Source: BS750m-G69 sp964441235
Lineage (GTDB): Bacteria > Fidelibacterota > UBA2242
Length of the DNA: 64,000 nucleotides
Direction: 5' to 3'
NCBI GenBank assembly: GCA_964441235.1
Contig: CAYTUQ010000007.1
Span: forward strand, 1 to 64,000
The notes under the pieces are model-generated. The model ran no database searches, had not been told where the DNA came from, and worked only from the letters and a program-made list of their open reading frames with translations. The translations under genes were made by a program, and so were the position numbers. Below are positions 50,837 through 60,197 of the stretch, in pieces (the stretch's first letter is position 1; each line of letters opens with the position of its first letter).

Positions 50837-52636
50837 TTATTCCTTATGCTTATCGATTTTATCGTAGAAATCTTTTAATATATAAAACGCCTTCTTTTTT
50901 TGACCTCGATCGGAAATGAGTCCTTTTCTGTTCCAAAAATCTTGAATGCGTGGTAAAGGACGTCTTGGAGAACGAAAGTCCTTTAAAATCCAGGGCGTCA
51001 TTCCTCTCATAAACGATATTTTTTGTAACATTGCCAAATTTTTTTCATACAGGTTCATTTGAAATTCTTCTGTCCACCGGGTTAGTTTATCCCCATGATA
51101 GCCATATAAAGCACCACCGCCAAATTCAGATATTATCAAAGGCTTATTATATGTTGTTTTCCATTTTATACTATCACATTTTTGGGGAAGACCATCGTAC
51201 CATCCGATATATTCATTACAGCCCAAAACATCTACATATTTTCCAAAAGGATCATCAATCATCTGTGTATGTTTATCAATATAATGCCGTTCCATAGCAG
51301 CGGTTATTAACCGTGTTGGATCCAGTTCTTTAGCATGTTTGGCCAAGTTTTTTAAAAACAGTAAACGAGGTTCTGTAACGGGTGTTTCATTTGCCATGGA
51401 CCATAAAACAATAGATGCCCTGTTCTTATCCCGTGTTATCATTTCGGTAAGTTGATTCTTAGCATTTGAAAACGTTGCTTCATTTTCCCATAGTATAGTC
51501 CAGTAAACAGGGATTTCCGACCAGACCAACAGTCCTATTTCATCAGCCGTTCTTGTCATCAATTCGTTATGTGGATAGTGAGCTAATCGAACAAAATTGC
51601 AGTTTAATTCTTTAGCCCAGCCCAACAGAACTTCTGCATGCTCCTTTGCATAAGCACGCGCTCCGTTCATAAAAGGCGCTTCTTCATGAATACAGATACC
51701 CCTTAAAAAAATGGGCTTCCCGTTCAATAGAATATCCGTTCCTTTGACTTCGATGCTTCGGAATCCAATCTTATCATGAATCGTATCAGATTCCGTTTCA
51801 ATAAAGACATCATATAATTTTGGATTTTCAGGGGACCATGGTTCAAGTTTTGTTTGGAATGAGAACTGCGCATGTCCATTAATGTCTGTGCGATATTTTT
51901 TGTGAACTTTTATTTCTGGTATCTTCAGATAAAATGTTTGCTCTTTCTTTTCTCCATTAAATTGAATCCAGCCCGATATTTCATTCAGGGAGCCTTTCTT
52001 CAGTTGAATGAAATAATCTCGTACGAATGTTTCAGGAACTTCGATAAGTAAAACACGCCGTGTTATTCCCCCATAATTGAACCAATCCGTATTTAGTGTC
52101 GGAACCGCTTCACGAAATCGCTTGTTATCTACCTTAACTATAATAAAGTTATCTTTATCTCTAATATGATTAGTTACTTCGAAGTTAAATGGCGTAAATC
52201 CACCTTCATGCTCGCCGATGAATTCACCGTTCAGGTAAACTTTGGCTTGATAATTGACCGCTCCAAAATACAGAAACATTCTGGAGTTCGGTCTTTTTTG
52301 ATAATTGAATGATTTTTTATACCATACGGTGCCTTCGTACCAGAAAAGCATTTCATCCTGAGAATTCCAGTCCCCCGGCACTTGAAGCGAATGGTCACTA
52401 TCAAAACTGTATTCTATTCTATCTGATTTATTCTTAGGCTTGAGATTTTTAAAATAGCCGTCTTTTAGGGGCTGATAACGATAATCATAATACCCATTCT
52501 CGTAAGGATCAATGATATAACTCCATTTTCCGTTCAGACTCATTGAAGACCTATTATCCACATTGATGATTAATTGAGAAGCATTTGCATTTGTGAAAAA
52601 AGAAAATAGAATTACGGAACAAAGAAATACGAACAT
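50837..52636 (-). CDS. GH2-family glycoside hydrolase (beta-glucuronidase-like)
   Basis: 599 residues, signal peptide about 1-20. Sugar-binding domain (VPGDWNSQDEMLFWYEGTVW, about 90-110; jelly roll), immunoglobulin-like domain, then a TIM barrel. The acid/base Glu is in LWSMANETP (about 414) and the nucleophile Glu in LIISEFGGGALYG (about 504). R-LAHYPHN and the compact size resemble beta-glucuronidases, though beta-mannosidase or beta-galactosidase remain possible. It would remove terminal beta-linked sugars from fragments made by the endo-enzymes. It is 32 bp downstream of the GH3 gene. Confidence 0.87.
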   Translation of the reverse strand: MFVFLCSVILFSFFTNANASQLIINVDNRSSMSLNGKWSYIIDPYENGYYDYRYQPLKDGYFKNLKPKNKSDRIEYSFDSDHSLQVPGDWNSQDEMLFWYEGTVWYKKSFNYQKRPNSRMFLYFGAVNYQAKVYLNGEFIGEHEGGFTPFNFEVTNHIRDKDNFIIVKVDNKRFREAVPTLNTDWFNYGGITRRVLLIEVPETFVRDYFIQLKKGSLNEISGWIQFNGEKKEQTFYLKIPEIKVHKKYRTDINGHAQFSFQTKLEPWSPENPKLYDVFIETESDTIHDKIGFRSIEVKGTDILLNGKPIFLRGICIHEEAPFMNGARAYAKEHAEVLLGWAKELNCNFVRLAHYPHNELMTRTADEIGLLVWSEIPVYWTILWENEATFSNAKNQLTEMITRDKNRASIVLWSMANETPVTEPRLLFLKNLAKHAKELDPTRLITAAMERHYIDKHTQMIDDPFGKYVDVLGCNEYIGWYDGLPQKCDSIKWKTTYNKPLIISEFGGGALYGYHGDKLTRWTEEFQMNLYEKNLAMLQKISFMRGMTPWILKDFRSPRRPLPRIQDFWNRKGLISDRGQKKKAFYILKDFYDKIDKHKE

Positions 52637-52668
52637 TATTCATCCCTTTCAATAAACTATAATTAAAG

Positions 52669-54798
52669 TTATTGCAAAGTAACATTCTGTTCAAGTCGAA
52701 TATTATCCGAAGATGATCCAACGAGAATTTTAAATTTTCCTGGCTCAGCGTACCATTGTTTCATATCCGGATTCCAATAGGAGAAGGCTTTGCTGTTTAA
52801 AATGATTTTAATTTCTTTTTTCCCGCCCGCTTTTAGAAACACTTTTTTAAAGCCTTTTAATTCTTTTACAGGCCGCGGATATGAACTCTCTATATCCTGA
52901 ATATAAATTTGCGCTATTTCAGTCCCATCAACCGGGCCGGTATTCTTAAGCGTAAATGTAACTTCAACTACATCATCCTTTGAAAATTGGTTCAATGAAA
53001 TATTTAAATCACTGTACTCAAATCTTGAATAGGATAATCCATAACCAAAAGCAAATAATGGTTTTATCTTTTTATGCTCATACCACCTGTATCCAACAAA
53101 AATTCCTTCATTGTATTTTATATCATATTCCTTGTGAGCAAATTGGTCTTTCTTCCAGCCGGTATATAGTTTTTCCCCTTCAGGTATATATCCGTATCCA
53201 GGCGAGTCTTCGAATTGTTTTTCAATGGTGATAGGCAGTTTGCCCGAAGGATTCACTGCTCCGGACAGAATTTCAGCAAGGGCTGTATTACCGGTCTGTC
53301 CTCCATACCAGGCATAAATAATCGCAGACGTTTTATCTATCCACGGGCTCATATTGATACCCGACCCGGAATTGACAATGACCACAGATTTTTCATTCAA
53401 ATTTAGGACATGGTGTATCCTCTGTAATTCATCGTCCGGCAAATCGAACGGTCTATCACTCCCTTCACTGTCAGAAGTTCCGGTACTTAACAATACGACA
53501 TCAGCAGAGGCGATTTTCTCTTCATCAGTCACATCCACCATTTCAATACGTTCACCAAATTCATTACTTAAAGCCTCGGCTAAGGTAATGTTATTATACC
53601 CCTCAACGTAAGCAGATCCGCCTCCGTGTGCCATTTCATGGAGATATTTGCCTGTGGTGACAATTTTTAAATTTTTGTTTTTCTGAATCGGCAAAATACT
53701 GCCTTTGTTTTTAAGCAACACGATCCCTTCACGCGCCACATTCAGGGCAACCTTTTCGTGTTCACCAAATTTTTTTAAATATCTTAAGTCTTGCTGTGGT
53801 CTGTCGTGAAAGCCCATGGCAATGCAAGTGCGCAAAATACTTTTAGCCATTCTATCAATTTGCTCTTCACTGACTTTTCCCGAATCTAATAATGCTTTGG
53901 CATCTTTCAACGCCATCAGCTCCGGCATTTCCAAATTCTGGCCTGACTTGATTACTTTTTCACCGTCGTATACGGATGTCCAGTCGGTCATGACCAACCA
54001 CTTAAATCCCAATTGATTACGTAATATATTATTAATCACATAGTCGCTTTGACCGCACCATTCACCGTTTAATTTATTATATGCCGTCATCACTGCCATG
54101 GCTCCGGCATCAATGCCTGCTTTGAATCTTGGTAAATAGATTTCATGTAAAGTCCGTTCATCCACGATGGAATTACTTCTTCTACGGTAAAAATCGGTAT
54201 TATTACATACAAAATGTTTGAGCGTGGCTGCTGTTCCGGTACTTTGAACTCCGAGAATGTATTTTTCTATCATACTGGAAATCAGGAATGGATCTTCTCC
54301 GAAATATTCAAAATTGCGTCCGCATTGTGCCTGGCGGTATAGGTTTAATCCCGGGCCCAGTAGAATAGACACCCCGCCTGCCCTGCACTCTTCACCCACG
54401 CATTTTGCGTATTCTTTTGCAAGATCAGTATTCCAGGTAGATGCCAATAATATGGGACATGGAAATGCCGTGGTTTTTTCAAGTCGTTTTACTATTGTAG
54501 TATCGGCTATTCTGGTATCTATTCGCATTCCTTGAGTGGCATCTGCCATGAAGATATAGGGAATATAGTATTCAGGAATAACTTGAATAAAAAACCGGCT
54601 GTATCCACCGAGCAATTTGATTTTCTGATCTATGGTCAATTTGGTTAAAAGCTTTTCCGCTCTCTGATCTGCTTCTTCAAAGCTTACCGGCGGATTAAAA
54701 AAATGACTTTCTTTAGCTGAACATGATTGACTTAATACTGCTGTGATTACAAAAGTTGTGAAAATAAGTAAGATTTTTTTTGACTTTGGGTTTTTCAT
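52669..54798 (-). CDS. GH3-family beta-glycosidase
   Basis: 709 residues with a signal peptide and lipobox-like SQSC (about Cys 26). GH3 N-domain: FMADATQGMR, GPGLNLYRQAQCGRNFEYFGEDP, LKHFVCNN, and the nucleophile Asp in VMTDWTSV (about 270). The GH3 C-domain (about 360-565) and a C-terminal Fn3-like domain (about 610-700) are complete. GAAGGAG precedes the ATG. Typical activity is beta-glucosidase or beta-xylosidase; in a glucomannan locus it would release glucose. Confidence 0.93.
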   Translation of the reverse strand: MKNPKSKKILLIFTTFVITAVLSQSCSAKESHFFNPPVSFEEADQRAEKLLTKLTIDQKIKLLGGYSRFFIQVIPEYYIPYIFMADATQGMRIDTRIADTTIVKRLEKTTAFPCPILLASTWNTDLAKEYAKCVGEECRAGGVSILLGPGLNLYRQAQCGRNFEYFGEDPFLISSMIEKYILGVQSTGTAATLKHFVCNNTDFYRRRSNSIVDERTLHEIYLPRFKAGIDAGAMAVMTAYNKLNGEWCGQSDYVINNILRNQLGFKWLVMTDWTSVYDGEKVIKSGQNLEMPELMALKDAKALLDSGKVSEEQIDRMAKSILRTCIAMGFHDRPQQDLRYLKKFGEHEKVALNVAREGIVLLKNKGSILPIQKNKNLKIVTTGKYLHEMAHGGGSAYVEGYNNITLAEALSNEFGERIEMVDVTDEEKIASADVVLLSTGTSDSEGSDRPFDLPDDELQRIHHVLNLNEKSVVIVNSGSGINMSPWIDKTSAIIYAWYGGQTGNTALAEILSGAVNPSGKLPITIEKQFEDSPGYGYIPEGEKLYTGWKKDQFAHKEYDIKYNEGIFVGYRWYEHKKIKPLFAFGYGLSYSRFEYSDLNISLNQFSKDDVVEVTFTLKNTGPVDGTEIAQIYIQDIESSYPRPVKELKGFKKVFLKAGGKKEIKIILNSKAFSYWNPDMKQWYAEPGKFKILVGSSSDNIRLEQNVTLQ

Positions 54799-54815
54799 TG
54801 TCCTTCTCCTTCACT

Positions 54816-55808
54816 TTATGAGTTTTTTGTTTCATACGCTTTAATTATTCTGTCCATCATATTATTTGTTTCATCGCTAATTATCATACGGGAGAAATCG
54901 GCTTCAAACCATTTCAATGTCTGTTTAATACCTGTTTTTAAGGGTATTGTTGCTACAAAACCAGGAACAAACTTTTTAATTTTACTATTATCAAAAATGA
55001 CACTTTCCGATTTGTCACCAACTAAGCTTCCCGTTAGCGAAGGTTCAATCTTGCAAATAAAATCGGAAGAAATATGGACTATGTTAGCTTCTGCCCCTGC
55101 CGCTTCAGCAACAGCCTGGTAAATCTGGTTCCAGGTTAATATTTCATCACTGGTAATATGGAATGCCTGGCCAATCGCTTGCTGGTGTCCCAAAAGCCCA
55201 ACAAAACCTTTAGCAAAATCCTTTGCGTGGGTAACGGTCCAGAGAGATGTACCATCGCCGTGCACTATTATTTTTTTGCCTTTTTTCATGCGGTCAATAA
55301 TAGTATATTCTTTCCATCCACCAATAGCAACCGGTATAACAGTATCATATGTTAAAGACGGGCGTACAATAGTCATCGGAAAGCCATCTTCCCTATAAGC
55401 CGCATTTAATTTTTCTTCACAAGATATTTTATCGCGTGAATAATCCCAGAAAGGGTTTATCAAAGGAGTAGATTCTGTTACGATAGGATATTGTAACGGT
55501 TTCTGGTACGCAGAAGCGGAACTGATAAAAATATATTGATTTGTTTTTCCACGAAAGAGACTTATATCTTTTTCGATGTCCTTAGCGTTAAACGCTATCC
55601 AGTTTACAACAACATCCCACTTTTGATTTTGAAGGACTCTGGATAATTTTTGGGGTTGATAAATATCTCCTGTAATCGTTTTGGCTCCCTCAATTTTAAC
55701 TTTATTTATGCCGCGATTGAGCAAATAGAGGTCAATGCCACGTTCTAAACATAATCTGCTGACAACAGCGCTTATGTTACCGGTTCCACCGATAAACAAT
55801 ACTTTCAA
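54816..55808 (-). CDS. NAD(P)-dependent epimerase/dehydratase (extended SDR)
   Basis: 330-residue cytoplasmic Rossmann protein. GGTGNIS (about 7-13) is the nucleotide-binding loop of the 'atypical' extended SDRs. The usual Tyr-x-x-x-Lys appears as YSRDK (about 129-133), and FISSASAYQ is the Ser strand. The start is TTG. It sits in the sugar block and probably modifies a free or nucleotide-linked sugar released by the neighbouring hydrolases; the substrate is unknown. Confidence 0.82.
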   Translation of the reverse strand: MKVLFIGGTGNISAVVSRLCLERGIDLYLLNRGINKVKIEGAKTITGDIYQPQKLSRVLQNQKWDVVVNWIAFNAKDIEKDISLFRGKTNQYIFISSASAYQKPLQYPIVTESTPLINPFWDYSRDKISCEEKLNAAYREDGFPMTIVRPSLTYDTVIPVAIGGWKEYTIIDRMKKGKKIIVHGDGTSLWTVTHAKDFAKGFVGLLGHQQAIGQAFHITSDEILTWNQIYQAVAEAAGAEANIVHISSDFICKIEPSLTGSLVGDKSESVIFDNSKIKKFVPGFVATIPLKTGIKQTLKWFEADFSRMIISDETNNMMDRIIKAYETKNS

Positions 55809-55824
55809 ATTCTTGTTCCTTTAT

Positions 55825-56718
55825 TTATTCAGGTTCATTTTTCAATATCTTGCCTTTTGCAAGTCCATTTTTTGTAAGATAGTTATAGCTTTTCTGAACG
55901 CCCTCAAAGATATCGTACTCATATTCATCAAATTCCACAATCATCCATTCAATATTTTTACCCCCTGCTTTAACAATTCCGGGGAAATCGATAGTCCCTT
56001 CTCCGATTGGAACCTGTTGATACGCCAAATCTCCTTTCTGGGCCGGACCGTCTTTTATATGCAGTAACGGCGCACGCTTACCAAAGTCACTAACGACTTT
56101 AACCGGATCCTGACCGCCTGTTTTGACCCAATAGGTATCAATTTCAAAGAAGATATCGGGATCAATATTCTCGAGCAGGTAATAAAAAGGATAGATGGAT
56201 GCTGTCTGTTCAAACTCCCACCAGTGGTTATGCAGACCAAAACGAAGACCTTCAGCCTTTAAGGACTCCGAAATTTCGTTATAAACTTCCACCGTATGTT
56301 TTAGAGCATCCAGATTTTTATATTTATCATCTTGAGGCCAACCATGATAGATCATTCTGTCACAGTCATAGGCTTCGGCCATTTCTAAAACAGCATCTCT
56401 ATCATCGCCAACGGGTAATTCGCAATGACATCCCAAAACCTCTAAACCAACTGCTTTTAATAATTTCCCGGCTCGTTGTAATGTAATAGGTTCAGGCAAA
56501 AAGTAGGTTTCCACGCCCATAAAGCCCATGTCAGCTATCTTTTGTATGGTACTTTCAAAATCCTTTTCGATTGCTTTACGAATGGTATAAAGCTGGATTC
56601 CAATTTCTGCTGTATATTTTTCTTTTTGAAAGGCACCACATCCCGGTAAGCTTAATGCAGCGCCGCCTATGGCCAATACTCTGATAAAGTCTCTTCTTGA
56701 AAATTCCGATTTTAACAT
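55825..56718 (-). CDS. Exported sugar phosphate isomerase/epimerase-like TIM barrel protein
   Basis: 297 residues, twin-arginine signal FSRRDFIRVLAIGG with lipobox-like LPGC (about Cys 27). The barrel is of the AP-endonuclease-2 type: GIQLYTIRKAI, GFMGVETYF, RFGLHNHWWEFE (metal-binding His), DIFFEIDTYWVKTGG, LLHIKDGP, MIVEFDE. This family includes xylose-isomerase-like and 3-keto-sugar-processing enzymes; exported members often belong to sugar loci. It is 16 bp upstream of the SDR gene, suggesting a shared step such as 3-keto-sugar handling (inference). Confidence 0.83.
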   Translation of the reverse strand: MLKSEFSRRDFIRVLAIGGAALSLPGCGAFQKEKYTAEIGIQLYTIRKAIEKDFESTIQKIADMGFMGVETYFLPEPITLQRAGKLLKAVGLEVLGCHCELPVGDDRDAVLEMAEAYDCDRMIYHGWPQDDKYKNLDALKHTVEVYNEISESLKAEGLRFGLHNHWWEFEQTASIYPFYYLLENIDPDIFFEIDTYWVKTGGQDPVKVVSDFGKRAPLLHIKDGPAQKGDLAYQQVPIGEGTIDFPGIVKAGGKNIEWMIVEFDEYEYDIFEGVQKSYNYLTKNGLAKGKILKNEPE

Positions 56719-56759
56719 TGTTTAATTCCTATCTTTAATAACTATTGATTTGTTTTCAA

Positions 56760-57491
56760 TTATGGTGCAACCAGCCTGTAACTTACGAAGGCTACATTTT
56801 TACTGTCAGCCGACCAGGATGGTATATTAATGGTTCCCTGCCCACCAAAAAGTGTCGCTAATATTTTGGGTTCACCACCGCTAGTAGGCATAATACGTAA
56901 TACGACATTTTTATTGGGTGGATGTCCTTCAACATTTTTATCGTATGAGGCAAACACAAGCCAGTTGCCATCTGGTGATGGGTGTGGGAACCAGTCTCCA
57001 TATTCATCATCCGGCGTTATCTGTTTTTGTTCCGAACTGTCACTTTCCATTCGCCAGATTTTCATCTGACCTGTTCGTATCGAATTAAAATAAAAATATT
57101 GCCCATCGGGGGAATAGTCCGGTCCGTCGTCAAGACCCGCGCGTATCATCAATCCGGCTTTGCGATGGGGATGATTTCCTTCCCCAATCAATTCAATATC
57201 GGTTCTGAGAGTTAAATCACCTTTAACATCATTCCACAAAAAAAAGAAGGCGTCTTCATTGCCCCAGATATTTTCTCCACTCCCCGTAACAATATATGTA
57301 TGTTTTTGCGAGTCATAGTCTGCCGAACCTACGAGTTTAATTTTACCAATATCGCTCTTGTTTTCAAACATACTCTGGGAACAACCAAAAGCTGCAAAGC
57401 AAAACGTTAATGCTATTAAAACCTTAACAGACATAGGAATTTTAGGTAAAAAACAACTGATTGAATCATGAGCTATCGTAATGAACTCCAT
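56760..57491 (-). CDS. TolB-like propeller protein with a large internal deletion
   Basis: 243 residues. Lipobox FGCSQ (about Cys 37); residues 50-115 form the beta-sandwich usual at the start of this family (KLVGSADYDSQKHTYIVTGS, GEGNHPHRKAGLMIRAGLD). It then jumps to the last propeller blades (GPDYSPDGQYFYFNS, FPHPSPDGNWLVFASYD, NIPSWSADSKNVAFVS). From memory, full-length relatives have roughly 300 more residues between RAGLD and GPDYSPDG. The join is in frame, so a short product may be made, but a whole propeller cannot form. GGAG precedes the ATG. Confidence 0.65.
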   Translation of the reverse strand: MEFITIAHDSISCFLPKIPMSVKVLIALTFCFAAFGCSQSMFENKSDIGKIKLVGSADYDSQKHTYIVTGSGENIWGNEDAFFFLWNDVKGDLTLRTDIELIGEGNHPHRKAGLMIRAGLDDGPDYSPDGQYFYFNSIRTGQMKIWRMESDSSEQKQITPDDEYGDWFPHPSPDGNWLVFASYDKNVEGHPPNKNVVLRIMPTSGGEPKILATLFGGQGTINIPSWSADSKNVAFVSYRLVAP

Positions 57492-57637
57492 ACTGTCTCC
57501 TGAATAAATCTGTTTTTAGGATGTTCATGCGACTATCTTTCAAGATAAAAGAACACTATAAAGTAAATAAATAGTGTGAATTATCTTTAATATTTTTTCC
57601 ACTTGTCTTAGCCATACCGCCATATCTTTTTCACCTT

Positions 57638-57760
57638 TTAGCTGGATTTCGTTATCAGAATAAATTTGCCGTTTCTCGACTCTATTTCCATATCATTTGA
57701 AAAATTTCCTGTCCAGGTATCATAATATTTGACAAGATACTTTGAATTTTCCGTTCCCTA
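57638..57760 (-). pseudogene. Remnant of a glycoside-hydrolase C-terminal domain
   Basis: Within the 305-bp gap 57492-57796, one minus-strand frame reads about 39 codons ending ...NGKFILITKSS-stop, with YLVKYYDTWTGNFS before it. This looks like the beta-strand tail seen at the end of DUF4038/DUF5060-type hydrolases (the 'Y-DPWTG' module). A TAG lies directly upstream in frame and there is no start, so it is only a fossil. The rest of the gap shows nothing distinct. Confidence 0.4.
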
Positions 57761-57796
57761 AATATTCAGTGTTAGCTTAGTTAATCTTAAACTTCT

Positions 57797-60079
57797 TCAT
57801 AAGTTATTATAAGCTGCTTCCATCAACAGAAAAAATGCCTGCCCCTCTGTGGCTGTTCCTGGATGGTCAAAATTTGGCGCACCGCAGACCCCCTGGACCA
57901 GGCCAAATTCACCCACCTTTTTATATACTGCTGCTCGCATCCTGTCGGCATACTTTAAATATGATCGCTCCAACCAACCATCTCGAACTCCGCTATATAT
58001 CGAATAAGCAAGCATCTGGGCAGTATTAGTCTCGACGAACGTTGACTGATCATCCAGAATATCATGGAATAGTCCGTCGTCCCGCTGGTATTTCAAACAA
58101 CCGTCAATAGCATCTTTGATAAAGCCGGCTAGCATCTCTTTTTCCTTTTTCATGGAATCAGGCAGGGCTCTGATGACCCTGGTCATTCCTGCGGCTGCCC
58201 AGCCATTTCCTACACCCCAGAAAAGTTTTCTTGCATACTCCTGTCGGTCTTCGTCCCATATATGATAATAGAGTTTCTTTTCAGGATTCCACAATCTTTT
58301 CCTGTATCCTATGATTTGTTTAACCGCTTCGTTCGTATGCCCTGCCACAGCTAAAAACGGTGGAACCATATAAAAAGCATCGACCCAGATCATGTTTTCG
58401 ATATAATTGTGGTAGATTATTCCGTCTTTCGTCTTTGGCGCCTTATATAAAAGAAAATCCACCATTCGCTCTGAGGCTTTTTTCAATGATTCATCGCCTG
58501 TCACTTTAGCTGCAAACATGACCGGTTCTCCGTTAGAAGCAGGGTCAGCCACGGGCCTGTCCTGTCCGTTTAATCCAAGTCTTCCATCCTTCATTTGATT
58601 GACCACAGCATCTTTCGCCAACAGGATCACTAAATCTGTCTCGCCCAATTCCAATAATGCCTGCGCGGCAACACCCTGTTCCCACGCTCTTCTCTGCATG
58701 GCAAGCATCGCTTTAATGACTTTTTGGATAATTCCCCCTCTCTCCATTGTGTTTGGCTTAAGAACAAAACTGTTCCAGTGTGTTGAGTAGGCACTATCAA
58801 CGACTATGGTAACTGTACTGGTGTCCGATACTTTACCTGTCGCAATCAAAGTAAACGTACTATCAGTAACAGGATTCACTTCTACTTTATTATTGGCAGC
58901 TACGTGGACACCATTCAGTGTAACAATTGAACCAGGAGAAGTTTCCCATGAAAGCGTACTGGATTGTCCTTTTTCGATTACTGCTGGGTTTGCGGTAAAG
59001 AACGTAATCGTACCAGATTTTAATACAATAGTAACAGCCTCCGGATATCTCGTCTTGATGTCTAACATGGATGCTATCATGTCTTCTTCTGAAGATACAT
59101 AGGTGTCGGTAAAAGACCATGCCAGGGCACCTGCATAGCCGTTCTTAAACAACGTTTCAAATAGATCTTTACCATAAACACCAAAAGTCTCACCAATGGC
59201 AAACTCACCTACAACAAGCGCTTTATCAAGATTCCAATAACTCTTAGGATGGTGGAAAGGGGAAAGGTCTGTGCCTGCCCAATTGTAATAATGAACAGAG
59301 TAGAAATCTATGTAGCCATCTGGATCACCACCTGCTGCAATTAAGCGGTCATCGCGATAATAATTATAATTACCATTCACGTCCGTCTGAGCGATGAAAG
59401 CCCAGGAGCCATTGGTAACCTGAGCTTGCGGGTCTGTCCGATGAATTGCTCCAGCGCAGAGATTGATGAACCTTTGTATGTAGGACATGGGTACATGACG
59501 GTTGAAGTCCCAACCGTGTTCATTACTCATTCCTTCTGGCTCATTAAAGATTTCCCATGCAATGATTGCCGGATGGCCTTTTAAAGCTTTAACCATTGGA
59601 ATAAGAGAATTGTTAATATAAGCTCGTGTAAATGTTGTGTCTGATAACATACTCATTGCGCGATCTGTTATGGTTGTGCCGTTTGAGATTCGCAACATAT
59701 CAAAAGACCATAGACAGAGCATGAGGCCCACTCGGTTTTCCCATGCAATATTCAGGATCTGTCTCAAGTCTTCAATAGCTCCTTTGCCAGGACCAATCAC
59801 CATACCGTTAGCATCAAACTCTGGTGTGTTTTCACCAGTTGTATTAAGCCAGAGTCGCATTGCATTGCCACCATTTGTATGAACTTCCTGAAAAATTTCC
59901 TTAAAGCGATTGAAATCATTGAAGCCAGCGCCGATATCGCGTGCAAAATTAACCCATGCGAAGTTCGCACCGCTAAGAAAAATCTCTTGATTATTGAAGT
60001 TAATACATGACTGTGCAAACGTGTTGAAAACACCTAAAAGTAAGAGCAGTAGCGTTACAGAAAAACTCTGCTTCTTCAT
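57797..60079 (-). CDS. GH5-like / GH105 fusion enzyme
   Basis: 760 residues. Signal peptide about 1-22; a GH5-like mannanase-type barrel (about 30-350) with ANFAWVNFARDIG, NAMRLWLNT, IIAWEIFNEPEG (acid/base Glu) and LVVGEFAIGE (nucleophile Glu); an Ig-like linker (about 365-430); then a GH105/GH88 domain (about 445-760) with RRAWEQGVAAQALLELGE, WVDAFYMVPPFLA and FWGVGNGWAAAGM. The pairing of an endo-glycanase with an unsaturated-glycuronyl hydrolase in one chain is unusual. The GH105 half matches the separate gene at 35837-36892. It follows an RraA gene, as that one does. Confidence 0.88.
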   Translation of the reverse strand: MKKQSFSVTLLLLLLGVFNTFAQSCINFNNQEIFLSGANFAWVNFARDIGAGFNDFNRFKEIFQEVHTNGGNAMRLWLNTTGENTPEFDANGMVIGPGKGAIEDLRQILNIAWENRVGLMLCLWSFDMLRISNGTTITDRAMSMLSDTTFTRAYINNSLIPMVKALKGHPAIIAWEIFNEPEGMSNEHGWDFNRHVPMSYIQRFINLCAGAIHRTDPQAQVTNGSWAFIAQTDVNGNYNYYRDDRLIAAGGDPDGYIDFYSVHYYNWAGTDLSPFHHPKSYWNLDKALVVGEFAIGETFGVYGKDLFETLFKNGYAGALAWSFTDTYVSSEEDMIASMLDIKTRYPEAVTIVLKSGTITFFTANPAVIEKGQSSTLSWETSPGSIVTLNGVHVAANNKVEVNPVTDSTFTLIATGKVSDTSTVTIVVDSAYSTHWNSFVLKPNTMERGGIIQKVIKAMLAMQRRAWEQGVAAQALLELGETDLVILLAKDAVVNQMKDGRLGLNGQDRPVADPASNGEPVMFAAKVTGDESLKKASERMVDFLLYKAPKTKDGIIYHNYIENMIWVDAFYMVPPFLAVAGHTNEAVKQIIGYRKRLWNPEKKLYYHIWDEDRQEYARKLFWGVGNGWAAAGMTRVIRALPDSMKKEKEMLAGFIKDAIDGCLKYQRDDGLFHDILDDQSTFVETNTAQMLAYSIYSGVRDGWLERSYLKYADRMRAAVYKKVGEFGLVQGVCGAPNFDHPGTATEGQAFFLLMEAAYNNL

Positions 60080-60197
60080 GATTATCTCATTTTGGTTAAA
60101 AGTTTTTATATCGATCCCTCACCCGTTAATTCGGGACCAATATAGTTTGTAAACCGGTCGCAAGAAAGTAAAATACTATACTGATTGTTACCTACTA

